The notes under the pieces were generated by a model that did not search any database, was not told where the DNA came from, and saw only the letters and a program-made list of their open reading frames with translations. This document shows positions 27,949-40,000 of a DNA stretch of 40,000 nt, piece by piece. The stretch is from Leptospira interrogans (GTDB taxonomy: Bacteria; Spirochaetota; Leptospiria; Leptospirales; Leptospiraceae). Position numbers and translations under genes: made by a program. Location: the NCBI RefSeq assembly GCF_900156205.1, contig NZ_FTNA01000031.1:1-40000 (forward strand), written 5' to 3'. Each line of letters starts with the position of its first letter. Position 1 is the stretch's first letter.

Positions 27949-29613
27949 TGCTGTTAAAATAGAAGTCTTGTAAAAGGTGAGAGTCACTTTAGTGCTTGAA
28001 AATAAATATAAACTTTGAACGATTCTTTGATCGTAGATAGAAATTTTAGAACCGACGGAATTCAATACATTTGGAAACCGTTTGAGTATGTTTCCAATAC
28101 GATGAATATTTCGAGAAGTTACTTTCAGGAAAGAATTCAAAATAGCACTTATTTTACAGATACGTCTAAGGGTGTACTTTCGGCTGCCTTTAACGGATTA
28201 CAAAAAGCGAATACACTTGGAAACGATTTTTCGGAAGACCTTCGCTATTTTGAAGACGTTATGGAATTTAACTTATTTAAAAAAATCTTAAAGTTAAAGG
28301 CAGGTGGTCAATATAGGGAAACCGTTTCTAGCTTTAAGGGAAAAGTCATATATATCAACGAAAATCCGGAGATGCTAAAAATTACTCAGTTCATTCTTTC
28401 CGACCCAAATACTAATGCAGTTATGGAAGGTGATAGAATGGTTCGTAGACAGTTAGGATATTTTTCGGAAATGAAACTGGATTACAAAGGTAATGTTTTA
28501 TCCTTTGGGGCAAGAAGAGATTATTATGATTTATCTCGGGAGTGGAAAACAAGTCCAAGACTTATGTTTGCAAAAGAAATTGATTTTACAAAAACTACTT
28601 TTTTTGGAGGAACTGGAAAGTTTTTTCAAGCTCCTCCGGACGTAAGTTATATTTCTAAAAAGATAGGAAATCCCAATCTTAAGATGGAGGAATCTCAACA
28701 TTCTAATATTGGAATAGAACAAAAGTTTTTATCTAGTTATTCTATTAAACTGGAAGGTTACAAAAATACGTTTGATAATCTAGCCGTTCGAGACAATTTA
28801 ATTTATAATTCTTCAGCGGCTAACATCAATAATATGGTTTCCTATATGAACAACCAAAATACGGAATTAGTTCTTCAGAGAAATGTGAATTATTCTAATT
28901 CTATGTCTGGATGGTCTAAAGGATTTGAGTTGATGATAAAAAAAGAGATTCCCGAAGATTCAGGTTTTTTTGGTTGGATTTCCTATACAAATTCTTTGAC
29001 AAAACGAAATAGAAACCAGCCTAGTTTAAAGGATTCTGAACTTCAGGCTCATAATGAGTTGGTTGCAAATCATAGAATTTTATATCAAGACGTATCAAAA
29101 GATTATTATACCAACGTTTATGATAATGGTAGTATAGAAGTTCTTAAGAAAAATTCTAAAGAAGAATACTACGATTTAGATCGTACTCATATGTTTAGCT
29201 TTGTTGGAGGTTGGAAATATAAAGATCAATGGCAGATCGGAACGAGGATCATTCACTTAACGAATTACGCATATACTCCTATTGTAGGATCAGAACTTAC
29301 GCCTGTAAATTCTTTAAACATTTATACTCCTACGTATTCAAATGATATTAGATCCGCAAGACTTCCTTCTTACAACCAGATTGATATTCGATTTGATCGT
29401 TTTATAACTACAAGTTGGGCAAAGTTAGATTTATACTTTGAAATTATAAATTTAACCGGAAATAGGATTGCGGTTTCAAAAACTCTTTATAGTACGTTAG
29501 CTCCGTATATCCCAGATGTAAACCCGTCAACTAGCTATATCAATCAAAACGGACTGGAAGTAGGTAAAACTAAAGTTCCTATGTTTAATTTTGGGATTCA
29601 AATGCAGTTTTAA
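27949..29613 (+). pseudogene. TonB-dependent receptor, C-terminal barrel remnant
   Basis: From 28015 a 532-residue open frame encodes outer-membrane barrel strands typical of TonB-dependent receptors (FFGGTGKFFQAPPDVSYI, SNIGIEQKFLSSYSIKLEGY, RLPSYNQIDIRFDRF, ending MFNFGIQMQF with the terminal aromatic). The frame has no proper start: TTG at 28015 lacks a ribosome site and the plug domain and TonB box are absent. The frame upstream (27977-28015) encodes VRVTLVLENKYKL, a barrel strand that would join on after one missing base. Further upstream, stops interrupt. The gene therefore lost its first half and is frameshifted. The junction with the DUF1554 terminator suggests a deletion or rearrangement. 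Intact relatives import iron chelates or cobalamin. Confidence 0.8.
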
Positions 29614-29703
29614 AACTTGTTTTCGAAGAAAGTGAAAACGACAAAGTTTCTATTTCATATTTTTCTAAAGTGCAAAAATTGCTACTCTGCCGAAATATAG
29701 AAT

Positions 29704-30696
29704 TCAAACTGGTTTTTCCATTCTCCAGCAAAAATGGATTTTTTCATTTCTAAAATCTTCTGGAATTGTAAACTTTGAAATGTCTTTCAAGTTGTCCCAT
29801 AAAACGGACTGTTTAGAAAATTCAAATTTTCTAAAGTTTGTAGAAAAAAACAAAACGGCACCAGGAAATGCAAAGTCTCGATAAAGTGTATTTAGAACTT
29901 CAACGTGATTTTTTTGTATATCAAAGATTTCGTTTGTTTTTTTACTGTTAGAAAAAGTAGGTGGGTCGACTACAATCAGATCATATTTTTCTCGATCAGG
30001 GTTTTTTCTTTCATGCCGAAGCCATTCCATTACATCCGCTCTAAGTATACGGTGTTTTGTAAGTGAAAAACCGTTCAGTTTCAAATTTTCTTCGGCCCAG
30101 TCGGAATAGGTGTTGGAAAGATCCACGCTTAGGCTTTTTGTAGCTCCACCTGACGCCGCGTAGACGGTAAATGATCCGGTATAAGAAAAAAGATTTAAGA
30201 ATTTTTTTCCCTTGGATTCTTTACGAACGAGATCTCTAGTGATCCTATGATCTAAAAACAGCCCTGTATCTACATAGTCTGATAAATTCACATAAAATCT
30301 AAGTCCGTTTTCTCCAACCTCAAATAACTCAGATTGTTCGGATTGTTTTTCGTATTGTTCCTTACCTTTTTTAGGTTCTCTTTTTTTCCAAAAAATTTGA
30401 TTTGGATGGATAGAGAGAATTTCACAAATGATTTTACTGATTTCTTCACTTTCTTTCACTCTATCTTCATCTGAAATTTCGTAATTATTTTTATACACAG
30501 AGATATGACACAAGGGGCCATAAAGATCTACGCAAACAGGAACCTGAGGTATATCTCTGTCATAGATTCGAAAACATTCTATGTTTCTTTTACGGGCCCA
30601 TTTTTTCCAGTGTTTAGCCATTCTGGTTATACGATTTCGAAACATCACCATAGGATTTCCAAAATCGTTATACGAATTAAATTGTTTTTCCAACAT
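29704..30696 (-). CDS. rlmK: stand-alone RlmK-type 23S rRNA methyltransferase
   Basis: The 330-residue protein matches the C-terminal (RlmK) half of E. coli RlmKL: N-terminal MFRNRITRMAKHWKKWARK with CFRIYDRDIPQVPVCVD, then QYEKQSEQSELFEVGENGLRF truncated here for length, VNLSDYVDTGLFLDHR, the SAM motif LNLFSYTGSFTVYAA, and DLIVVDPPTFSNSKK. RlmK makes 7-methylguanosine at position 2069 of 23S rRNA using SAM. In gamma-proteobacteria it is fused to RlmL; here the RlmL half is absent. All core methyltransferase motifs look intact. It converges with the TonB receptor remnant and has no operon partner. Methylation of the same base is inferred from the family. Confidence 0.85.
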   Translation of the reverse strand: MLEKQFNSYNDFGNPMVMFRNRITRMAKHWKKWARKRNIECFRIYDRDIPQVPVCVDLYGPLCHISVYKNNYEISDEDRVKESEEISKIICEILSIHPNQIFWKKREPKKGKEQYEKQSEQSELFEVGENGLRFYVNLSDYVDTGLFLDHRITRDLVRKESKGKKFLNLFSYTGSFTVYAASGGATKSLSVDLSNTYSDWAEENLKLNGFSLTKHRILRADVMEWLRHERKNPDREKYDLIVVDPPTFSNSKKTNEIFDIQKNHVEVLNTLYRDFAFPGAVLFFSTNFRKFEFSKQSVLWDNLKDISKFTIPEDFRNEKIHFCWRMEKPV

Positions 30697-31119
30697 GGGA
30701 CCAGAATTAAAAAATCTATTCTAAAATCCAATCAGAACAAAAAGTTAAATTTCGTAAAAAGACTGGTAAATTTACAAATCGTAAACTATGGTTGCGAGGT
30801 CGTCTGATTGAATTCGGTTTTATTTAGAAATAAAAATGGAAACTAAAAAATACGAGTATTGTTACATTTATAAAAAATTGGAAAACAAAGTTTGAGCCAA
30901 GAAAGTATAAGCCGTTTTTTTATGTAAAAGTTATGTGGTGTACAATTTTCTTACGAAAAAATTGTATGTCTTCTTCTTTAAAGTGTTGTTCTACTTGCGA
31001 TTTGTATTTCTAGTATTTGGAATTTAAAAGTGTTACTGATCTCTATAAAATTGAGTACTGTTAATTTTATCACAAAACGCTGGTTCCATACAAAATATTA
31101 GGTACTTTATTATATAGTT
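30697..31119. other. spacer between divergent rlmK and hydrolase genes
   Basis: About 420 bases with no supportable gene. It should carry the rlmK promoter (minus) and that of the epoxide-hydrolase-like gene (plus). TATTATATAGT at 31109-31119 is a plausible -10 region directly before the annotated ATG of the latter, which raises doubt about that start. No repeat or hairpin stands out. Confidence 0.45.
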
Positions 31120-32063
<944 letters not shown>

Positions 32064-32130
32064 GTGGGTTAGATGCAAGAAACAAGAAAACCAACAGAAG
32101 GAACTAAAGTGAAAAGAAAGGTATGTAGGA

Positions 32131-32797
32131 ATGGATGTCCACAGAGAAACGATCAGTTTTGCTTATTTAACGAGCAAATCGAAAGATGTAGTGAAAGAAC
32201 AACAGATAAAGCATAATGAAGTTCAGATCAAAAAATTCATCAATAAACTCAAATCGGAATGGAATCCATTGTTGTTACGAAGCAGGAGTAACCGGCTATT
32301 CACTTTACAGATATCTAAAGTCTTTGGGAGTGAACTGTATCCTTGTAGCGCCCGGCAAGGTTTCAAGACAAAGTTTAGACAAAATCAAAACGGATGCGAT
32401 CAAGTTAGCGAGATTATTACGAAGTGGAGATTTAGAATCGATACATGTTCCAGCTAAAGAGGACGAAGCAGTCAGAGATTATCTGAGATCGCGTGACAGT
32501 CTTCGTTTGGATTTAGGAAGGAATCGTCAAAGGTTGATGAAGTTTCTATTAAGAAAAGGGAATGTATATTCAGCCACGAAATATTGAACAGTCAGTCATT
32601 ACAAATGATTGAATAACCTTCATTTTGAAAATGAGATCCTTCAGGAAACGTTTAACGACTATTACAGCCGGGTGAGAGTTCAAGAAGAGAATCTCAAAGC
32701 GATGGATCAAAAGATTCAAGAGATCGCGGAAAGTGAACCGTTTAAAGAACGAGTGGGAATCTTAAGATGTTTTCGAGGAGTGGATTATTTAACGTGA
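32131..32797 (+). pseudogene. IS110-family transposase, frameshifted and truncated
   Basis: Three frames together give the N-terminal two-thirds of an IS110 transposase: [16 protein letters not shown] (DEDD-type catalytic start), [39 protein letters not shown], then [13 protein letters not shown] and [15 protein letters not shown]. Frameshifts lie near 32265 and near 32585, and an in-frame TGA sits at 32606-32608. The match ends at 32794, exactly where an inverted-repeat element begins, and the expected C-terminal region after GVDYLT is missing. IS110 members such as IS1533 are known from Leptospira; the exact type is not determined. The stretch 32032-32130 with GGCGCC near its start is probably the element's left flank. 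Confidence 0.85.
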
Positions 32798-33114
32798 GTT
32801 CGGCCTAAGAAAATTTTTCTAAAAGTAGTAGTTCCTACATTCATTTATAGAAATGATTGATCCTGATTTTTAAAGGCTAAAAATAGTGGAGTTCCCACAT
32901 TTCAAAGTTTTACTGTAAAGTTTGATTATAGTAGTTCCCACGTTTTAGAAATCCATCTGTAAAATCGTTATTTGTGATAGTTCCCACAGATTAAGTCGCA
33001 TAATAAATTTTTAAACATTCATTTTTTATAATTCGAGTTCAGGGAGTTCCTACATTCATTTTTTATGGAAAAATCAGATTTTTATAAAACGAATTTTTAC
33101 GCCGAACTCACGTT
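32791..33114. repeat. about 324-bp inverted-repeat (MITE-like) element with internal GTTCCYAC repeats
   Basis: The left end AACGTGAGTTCGGCCTAAG (32791-32809) is repeated inverted at 33114-33096, differing at few bases (AACGTGAGTTCGGCGTAAA). Between them five degenerate copies of a roughly 42-66 bp unit carry GTAGTTCCYACATTT near 32828, 32889, 32931, 32977 and 33044, often with TGTAAARTYGTTAT-like tails. There is no coding capacity. The left end abuts the IS110 remnant at the point where its frame is lost. The same end motif recurs at about 39760 and 39977, so this is a dispersed element. Confidence 0.65.
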
Positions 33115-33486
33115 ATTTATTTGTATAATTTTTCAAAAATACTACTTTCTAAAAATTCTGGAGTTTAATGAGCGTGAATCGAATCTGGATGAAGAGAACT
33201 TTTTAAAAGTATGAATTCCTATAATTGTAGAATTTGTTCGTAAAATCTTGATTTGTAGTAATTCCTACATTTTAAGAATAGATTTACAAAGTTTAGATTC
33301 CAACTTTTTCAGAAAAATGAATCATGATTTTTTACACCGAACTTATGTAATATAAATCACCTTGAATGTTTACGTGCAAAATCTCCACTCCACTTAGAAG
33401 CAGAAATCTATTATGCAGCTTTCAAGCTTTCAGTAAGTACGTTTTATCTTCCTTTACAAAAAAGGATCGTCTTTACTCTCAGAAAT
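33115..33486. repeat. second, more decayed repeat block and spacer
   Basis: A weaker relative of the preceding element: GAGCGTGAATCG near 33170 and, inverted, TTTTTACACCGAACTTATG near 33329-33347, enclosing two GAATTCCTAYA-type units near 33212 and 33257. From 33360 to 33486 I see no repeat or gene. Confidence 0.45.
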
Positions 33487-33516
33487 AAAAAAGGCCCGGT
33501 ATCTTTTTACCGAGCC
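33487..33516 (-). terminator. rho-independent terminator of the LysM lipoprotein gene cluster
   Basis: A stem GGCTCGGTA/TACCGGGCC (33493-33516, one G-T type mismatch position) with a short A-rich loop is followed on the minus strand by TTTTTT (33492-33487). It lies about 40 bases past the stop of the LysM lipoprotein gene, so it should end the minus-strand cluster. Confidence 0.85.
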
Positions 33517-33556
33517 CCTATTTATTAGTTAGGAATTAATTTCAGCTAACTAAGAT

Positions 33557-35226
<1,670 letters not shown>

Positions 35227-35271
35227 TGGCACCAGATTTTAGAAAAGGTAGGATAAAATTAAAATTCCGAT

Positions 35272-35611
<340 letters not shown>

Positions 35612-35655
35612 AATCAGCAACTCCTTTCTATTTCTTTCCAGCCAGCTCTACTAAA

Positions 35656-36798
<1,143 letters not shown>

Positions 36799-36802
<4 letters not shown>

Positions 36803-37281
36803 TTACTAGAAGAATGTTCGTTGCAAGTTCCGTAAATGTTCAAGCTATGACCTGTGATTTTGAAACCGTTTTCTCTTGCTGCTTGTTCTTGAAGTTGTTC
36901 TATTCTTTCGTCTAAAAATTCCACGATTTTTCCGCAGACTGTGCAGATGATATGATCGTGATGTTTGTGGCCTATTATATGTTCGTAATATTTGTAATCC
37001 TTTCCAAAATTATGTTCTTGTAATAGACCTGCTGAAACCATTATGGAAAGTATTCTATAAATTGTGGCTTTGGAAATTTGATCTCTTTGATCCTTAAATT
37101 CTTCTAAAAGTCCTTCTGCGGTAAAATGATTGTGAAGGGAAAAAATTCTTTCCGCAACTAACATTCTCTGATTGGTAATCTTTAAGCCTTCTTTTTGTAA
37201 ATACTCAGAAAATGTCTGCATTTCCATACGGACCGCTGGTTGCGTTTTATTTAGAATGGCTTCTTGTTTTTCTCGATTCAT
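36799..37281 (-). CDS. Fur-family transcriptional regulator
   Basis: The 160-residue protein has the winged-helix N-terminal half ([35 protein letters not shown]) and the metal-binding C-terminal half ([18 protein letters not shown]) of Fur-like regulators. The first CxxC is present; the second typical CxxC is reduced to a single Cys in YGTCNEH, so the structural zinc site may be altered. Whether it senses iron, peroxide (PerR-like) or another metal cannot be read from sequence. The stop overlaps the start of tgt by four bases, and it starts 30 bases after the LptE-like gene, so it belongs to a tight operon. Leptospires carry several Fur/PerR paralogues. Confidence 0.9.
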
Positions 37282-37308
37282 ATTAGATCACCAAAGGACG
37301 AGTCAAGA

Positions 37309-37872
<564 letters not shown>

Positions 37873-37972
37873 AGTTGGAAAGGTCCTTTGTGGTCGGACC
37901 TCCGTGCAAGGAGTTTTTTCAATTCCCTTTTCAGCTTTACAAATTACATTTTCTGGTCCATTTTTTCGGAAG

Positions 37973-39715
37973 ATGAAAAGATTTTTCGTTTTTTCAATTT
38001 ATGTGATTCTTTTATTTTTTTTGGCTTTCTGGGAATTGCGGGCGGAGGACCGACCAGAATTTCCAGAGTTACAAGGAAAACTTAGGTTCCCTATGGAGGT
38101 GCAAACACCCGTTTCAGGCTCTTTTGCAGAATATAGAACTCATCATTTACATATGGGGGCTGATTTTAAAACCTTTCATTTGAATGGTTTTCCTGCAATT
38201 GCTCCTTTTGATGGAGTTGTAGAATCTATTTCCGAATCTCCTACCGGATATGGACTAAACCTAATGCTTCGTTCTTCTTCTGGGTTAAGAGCAAAATTTG
38301 CACATCTTTTTAATTTAGAAGGTGCAAAAAAAGAACTGGAGAATCTGAGACAAGCGCTTCACCTTTTGAGTGATGGAATTTTCTCTGTAAAGTTTTTAGA
38401 TCATAAATTTTCCGTAAAACAAGGACAACCGATTGCAAGAATTGGAGAATCGGGTACGGGAGTTCCACATTTACATTTTGAACTTCATGGGAATGGAGAT
38501 ACTTTTAATCCTCTTGCGTATTTAAAGATGAATGATCGGGACGGAACTCCACCCGAATTGTTAGTTCTTTACGTAGATTCTTCTGACGGTCAGAAATTTA
38601 GAATTCCTATTCAGAAAAAAGAAGACGGTATTTATGAGCTCGATGATCCAGAACCACTTAAGTTAGGTGGAGAAGTTAGGATTAAACTTGGTGCGTTCGA
38701 TCGAATGAATTCTCGCAATAAGAATAATCTTTATTTTGCAAGACTTATGTCCGAGGGAAAAATTCTCTATGAAAGAAAGTTTGAAAAAATGAGTTATGCG
38801 GAAGCGAGAGATCATCAATCCATTTATGATTCCAACCGTTCCTCTCTCAATCCACCCGTTTATGTTTATAACCTTTTTTCTTCTCTCAAACCAAGTCTCA
38901 ATCTTAAGGAATTTTCAATCAATCAGGAAATCCCTTTGGAAATCATAGCAGGGGATAAGGAAGAAAACCATTCTTCTCTTAAAATAAGAATTTTGAATTC
39001 TGGCTTTAAAGGACATTCGGAAAAAAAAACTGAGACAGAATATTTATCTTCGGATCGTAGATTTTTACTGAAGACTCCGAAAGGAAATACATTCGGAAAA
39101 GGAAATATTTTGTTTGAAGTGGTCGGAACCCCAGCCAGTGAAAACTTTCTACCTGAAGGTTTGGTTTTAAAGAGTGAACTGATTGAAATCGAATCTACTG
39201 GAATTAGTTGGTCTGGTGAAGCCAAATTTCTTTGGAAGGGTAAAAAACTTGGAAAAGGAGAGAATCTTTACTTATTAGAAGAAGGAACTAAACGTTGGGT
39301 AATTCTAAAGACATTTTCAGAGATTGGAGGAATCGGAGCCGTTTTAACTAAGATAGGAATTGTTGCAGTTTTGGAGGATCGTTCTAAACCCAAAATTGAT
39401 CATCCATTTTTAATTTCCCGTTATAGATTTACGCCAGAGGTCCGACCAACTACTTTTATTGAAAGAATGTATTCTATATCTGATGTAGGTTCAGGATATG
39501 CAGGGGGCGCCGAGATCCTTTTGGATGGACAAGTTTTTCCATATGAGTTTGAATCCGATCGCAAAATGATTCTTGTAAAGATCCCCCGATCCTTTGCAAA
39601 ATTTAAAAGAAGACTTTTACTTCAGGCGAGAATTAGGGATCGAGCCGGTAATTTTTCTGATTGGTTAACCGACCTGATTGATTTAGGGCAAATATTAGAA
39701 GACGAAAAAAGCTAA
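37973..39715 (+). CDS. exported M23-family peptidase with long C-terminal region
   Basis: I chose ATG 37973 (580 residues) because it starts a clear signal peptide (MKRFFVFSIYVILLFFLAFW) and has a purine-rich GGAAG just upstream. The longer in-frame start at 37823 would run across the divergent LptE-like gene's start. The M23 zinc site is visible: HxxxD as His60/Asp64 in HLHMGADFK, His111 in AHL, and HxH as His166/His168 in HLHFELHG. It should cut peptidoglycan cross-bridges or related bonds in the periplasm. From about 185 to the end are 400 residues of beta-rich sequence of no family I recognise. Divergence from the envelope cluster suggests a wall/envelope role. Confidence 0.85.
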   Translation: MKRFFVFSIYVILLFFLAFWELRAEDRPEFPELQGKLRFPMEVQTPVSGSFAEYRTHHLHMGADFKTFHLNGFPAIAPFDGVVESISESPTGYGLNLMLRSSSGLRAKFAHLFNLEGAKKELENLRQALHLLSDGIFSVKFLDHKFSVKQGQPIARIGESGTGVPHLHFELHGNGDTFNPLAYLKMNDRDGTPPELLVLYVDSSDGQKFRIPIQKKEDGIYELDDPEPLKLGGEVRIKLGAFDRMNSRNKNNLYFARLMSEGKILYERKFEKMSYAEARDHQSIYDSNRSSLNPPVYVYNLFSSLKPSLNLKEFSINQEIPLEIIAGDKEENHSSLKIRILNSGFKGHSEKKTETEYLSSDRRFLLKTPKGNTFGKGNILFEVVGTPASENFLPEGLVLKSELIEIESTGISWSGEAKFLWKGKKLGKGENLYLLEEGTKRWVILKTFSEIGGIGAVLTKIGIVAVLEDRSKPKIDHPFLISRYRFTPEVRPTTFIERMYSISDVGSGYAGGAEILLDGQVFPYEFESDRKMILVKIPRSFAKFKRRLLLQARIRDRAGNFSDWLTDLIDLGQILEDEKS

Positions 39716-40000
39716 TTAACCTGAATTAGACGGAACTTCTATAAAATGAATTTTTAATAAACCGTAAATTCGGCGTAAGAAATTTTGGTAAATCTGGTGC
39801 GCAGGACGACGCTTTCAGTTTCGATCAACAAGTTAAAGGTTCTCTCTGGAAAACAAAATCTTTTCTTGAGTTCAATTTGTTATAGAACGCGATCTGTCGA
39901 GCGACCGTAGAAGCGAGATACTGAGTTTGAGAGAGCGTTCAATCACTTTCACATTGGTTATGCTGAAATTTAATGAAACGTGAGTTCGGAATAAGAAAAT
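39716..40000. repeat. repeat-rich spacer at the right edge
   Basis: No gene. AACCGTAAATTCGGCGTAAG at about 39760 and AACGTGAGTTCGG at 39977 repeat the end motif of the element at 32791-33114, both in plus orientation. At 39866-39940 lies an inverted copy of the CTCGCTTCTAYGGTCGCTCG block seen at 5381-5490 and 6961-7020. The sequence stops inside a further copy of the end motif at the window edge. Confidence 0.6.

Noticed and set aside
32828..33273. CRISPR array
   Set aside because: The repeat units are degenerate, spacings vary from about 42 to 66 bases, the intervening sequences resemble each other instead of being unique, and no cas genes are nearby.

Overview
The window looks like chromosomal DNA of a pathogenic Leptospira (Leptospira interrogans type). 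The grounds are the low GC content, spirochaete-style lipoboxes, a DUF1554 lipoprotein gene of the kind expanded in pathogenic leptospires, IS3- and IS110-family remnants, and long gene-poor spacers filled with degenerate interspersed repeats. No search was run, so the species call is inference.

Layout. 1-324: edge of an IS3-family element (OrfA, minus strand). 374-2799 (minus): a translationally coupled pair, an M14 carboxypeptidase-like lipoprotein followed by a DMT/EamA transporter. 2954-4901 (plus): a SUMF1-type protein lacking the usual catalytic cysteines, then a lipoprotein of unknown function. 4902-7351: mostly repeat-rich spacer holding one small gene that resembles an Imm44 immunity protein. 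7352-10435 (plus): an acetoacetate-decarboxylase-fold protein and a carotenoid-desaturase-like FAD oxidoreductase. 10636-15831: a 1731-residue signalling protein (degenerate kinase, AAA/STAND ATPase, helical repeats, GAF, SpoIIE/PP2C phosphatase). 15978-23718: a complete kdpFABCDE potassium-uptake operon with its own sensor kinase and response regulator, preceded by phased CTTAAC repeats that may be an operator. 24029-25153 (minus): an exported alpha/beta hydrolase. 26157-27050: an EAL-domain c-di-GMP phosphodiesterase candidate. 27171-29613: two decaying genes, a DUF1554 lipoprotein and a TonB-dependent receptor. 29704-30696 (minus): a stand-alone RlmK-type rRNA methyltransferase. 31120-32031: an epoxide-hydrolase-like enzyme. 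32131-33360: a broken IS110-family transposase gene cut off by a small inverted-repeat element and repeat arrays. 33557-37872 (minus): a tight cluster LptE-like lipoprotein > Fur-family regulator > tgt > STAS protein > LysM lipoprotein. 37973-39715 (plus, divergent): an exported M23 peptidase. 39716-40000: repeats again.

How the parts relate. The Kdp block is self-contained: KdpFABC is the ATP-driven K+ pump and KdpDE senses and induces it. The right-hand minus-strand cluster mixes envelope functions (LptE-like, LysM) with regulation (Fur, STAS) and tRNA modification (Tgt). The divergent M23 peptidase adds to the envelope theme. The most unusual stretch is 7352-15831, an ADC-fold protein, an FAD oxidoreductase and a multi-domain pseudokinase/phosphatase in one orientation. 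The repeat-filled spacers (4.9-7.3 kb, 32.8-33.4 kb, 39.7-40 kb) share several dispersed motifs and look like recurrent non-autonomous elements.
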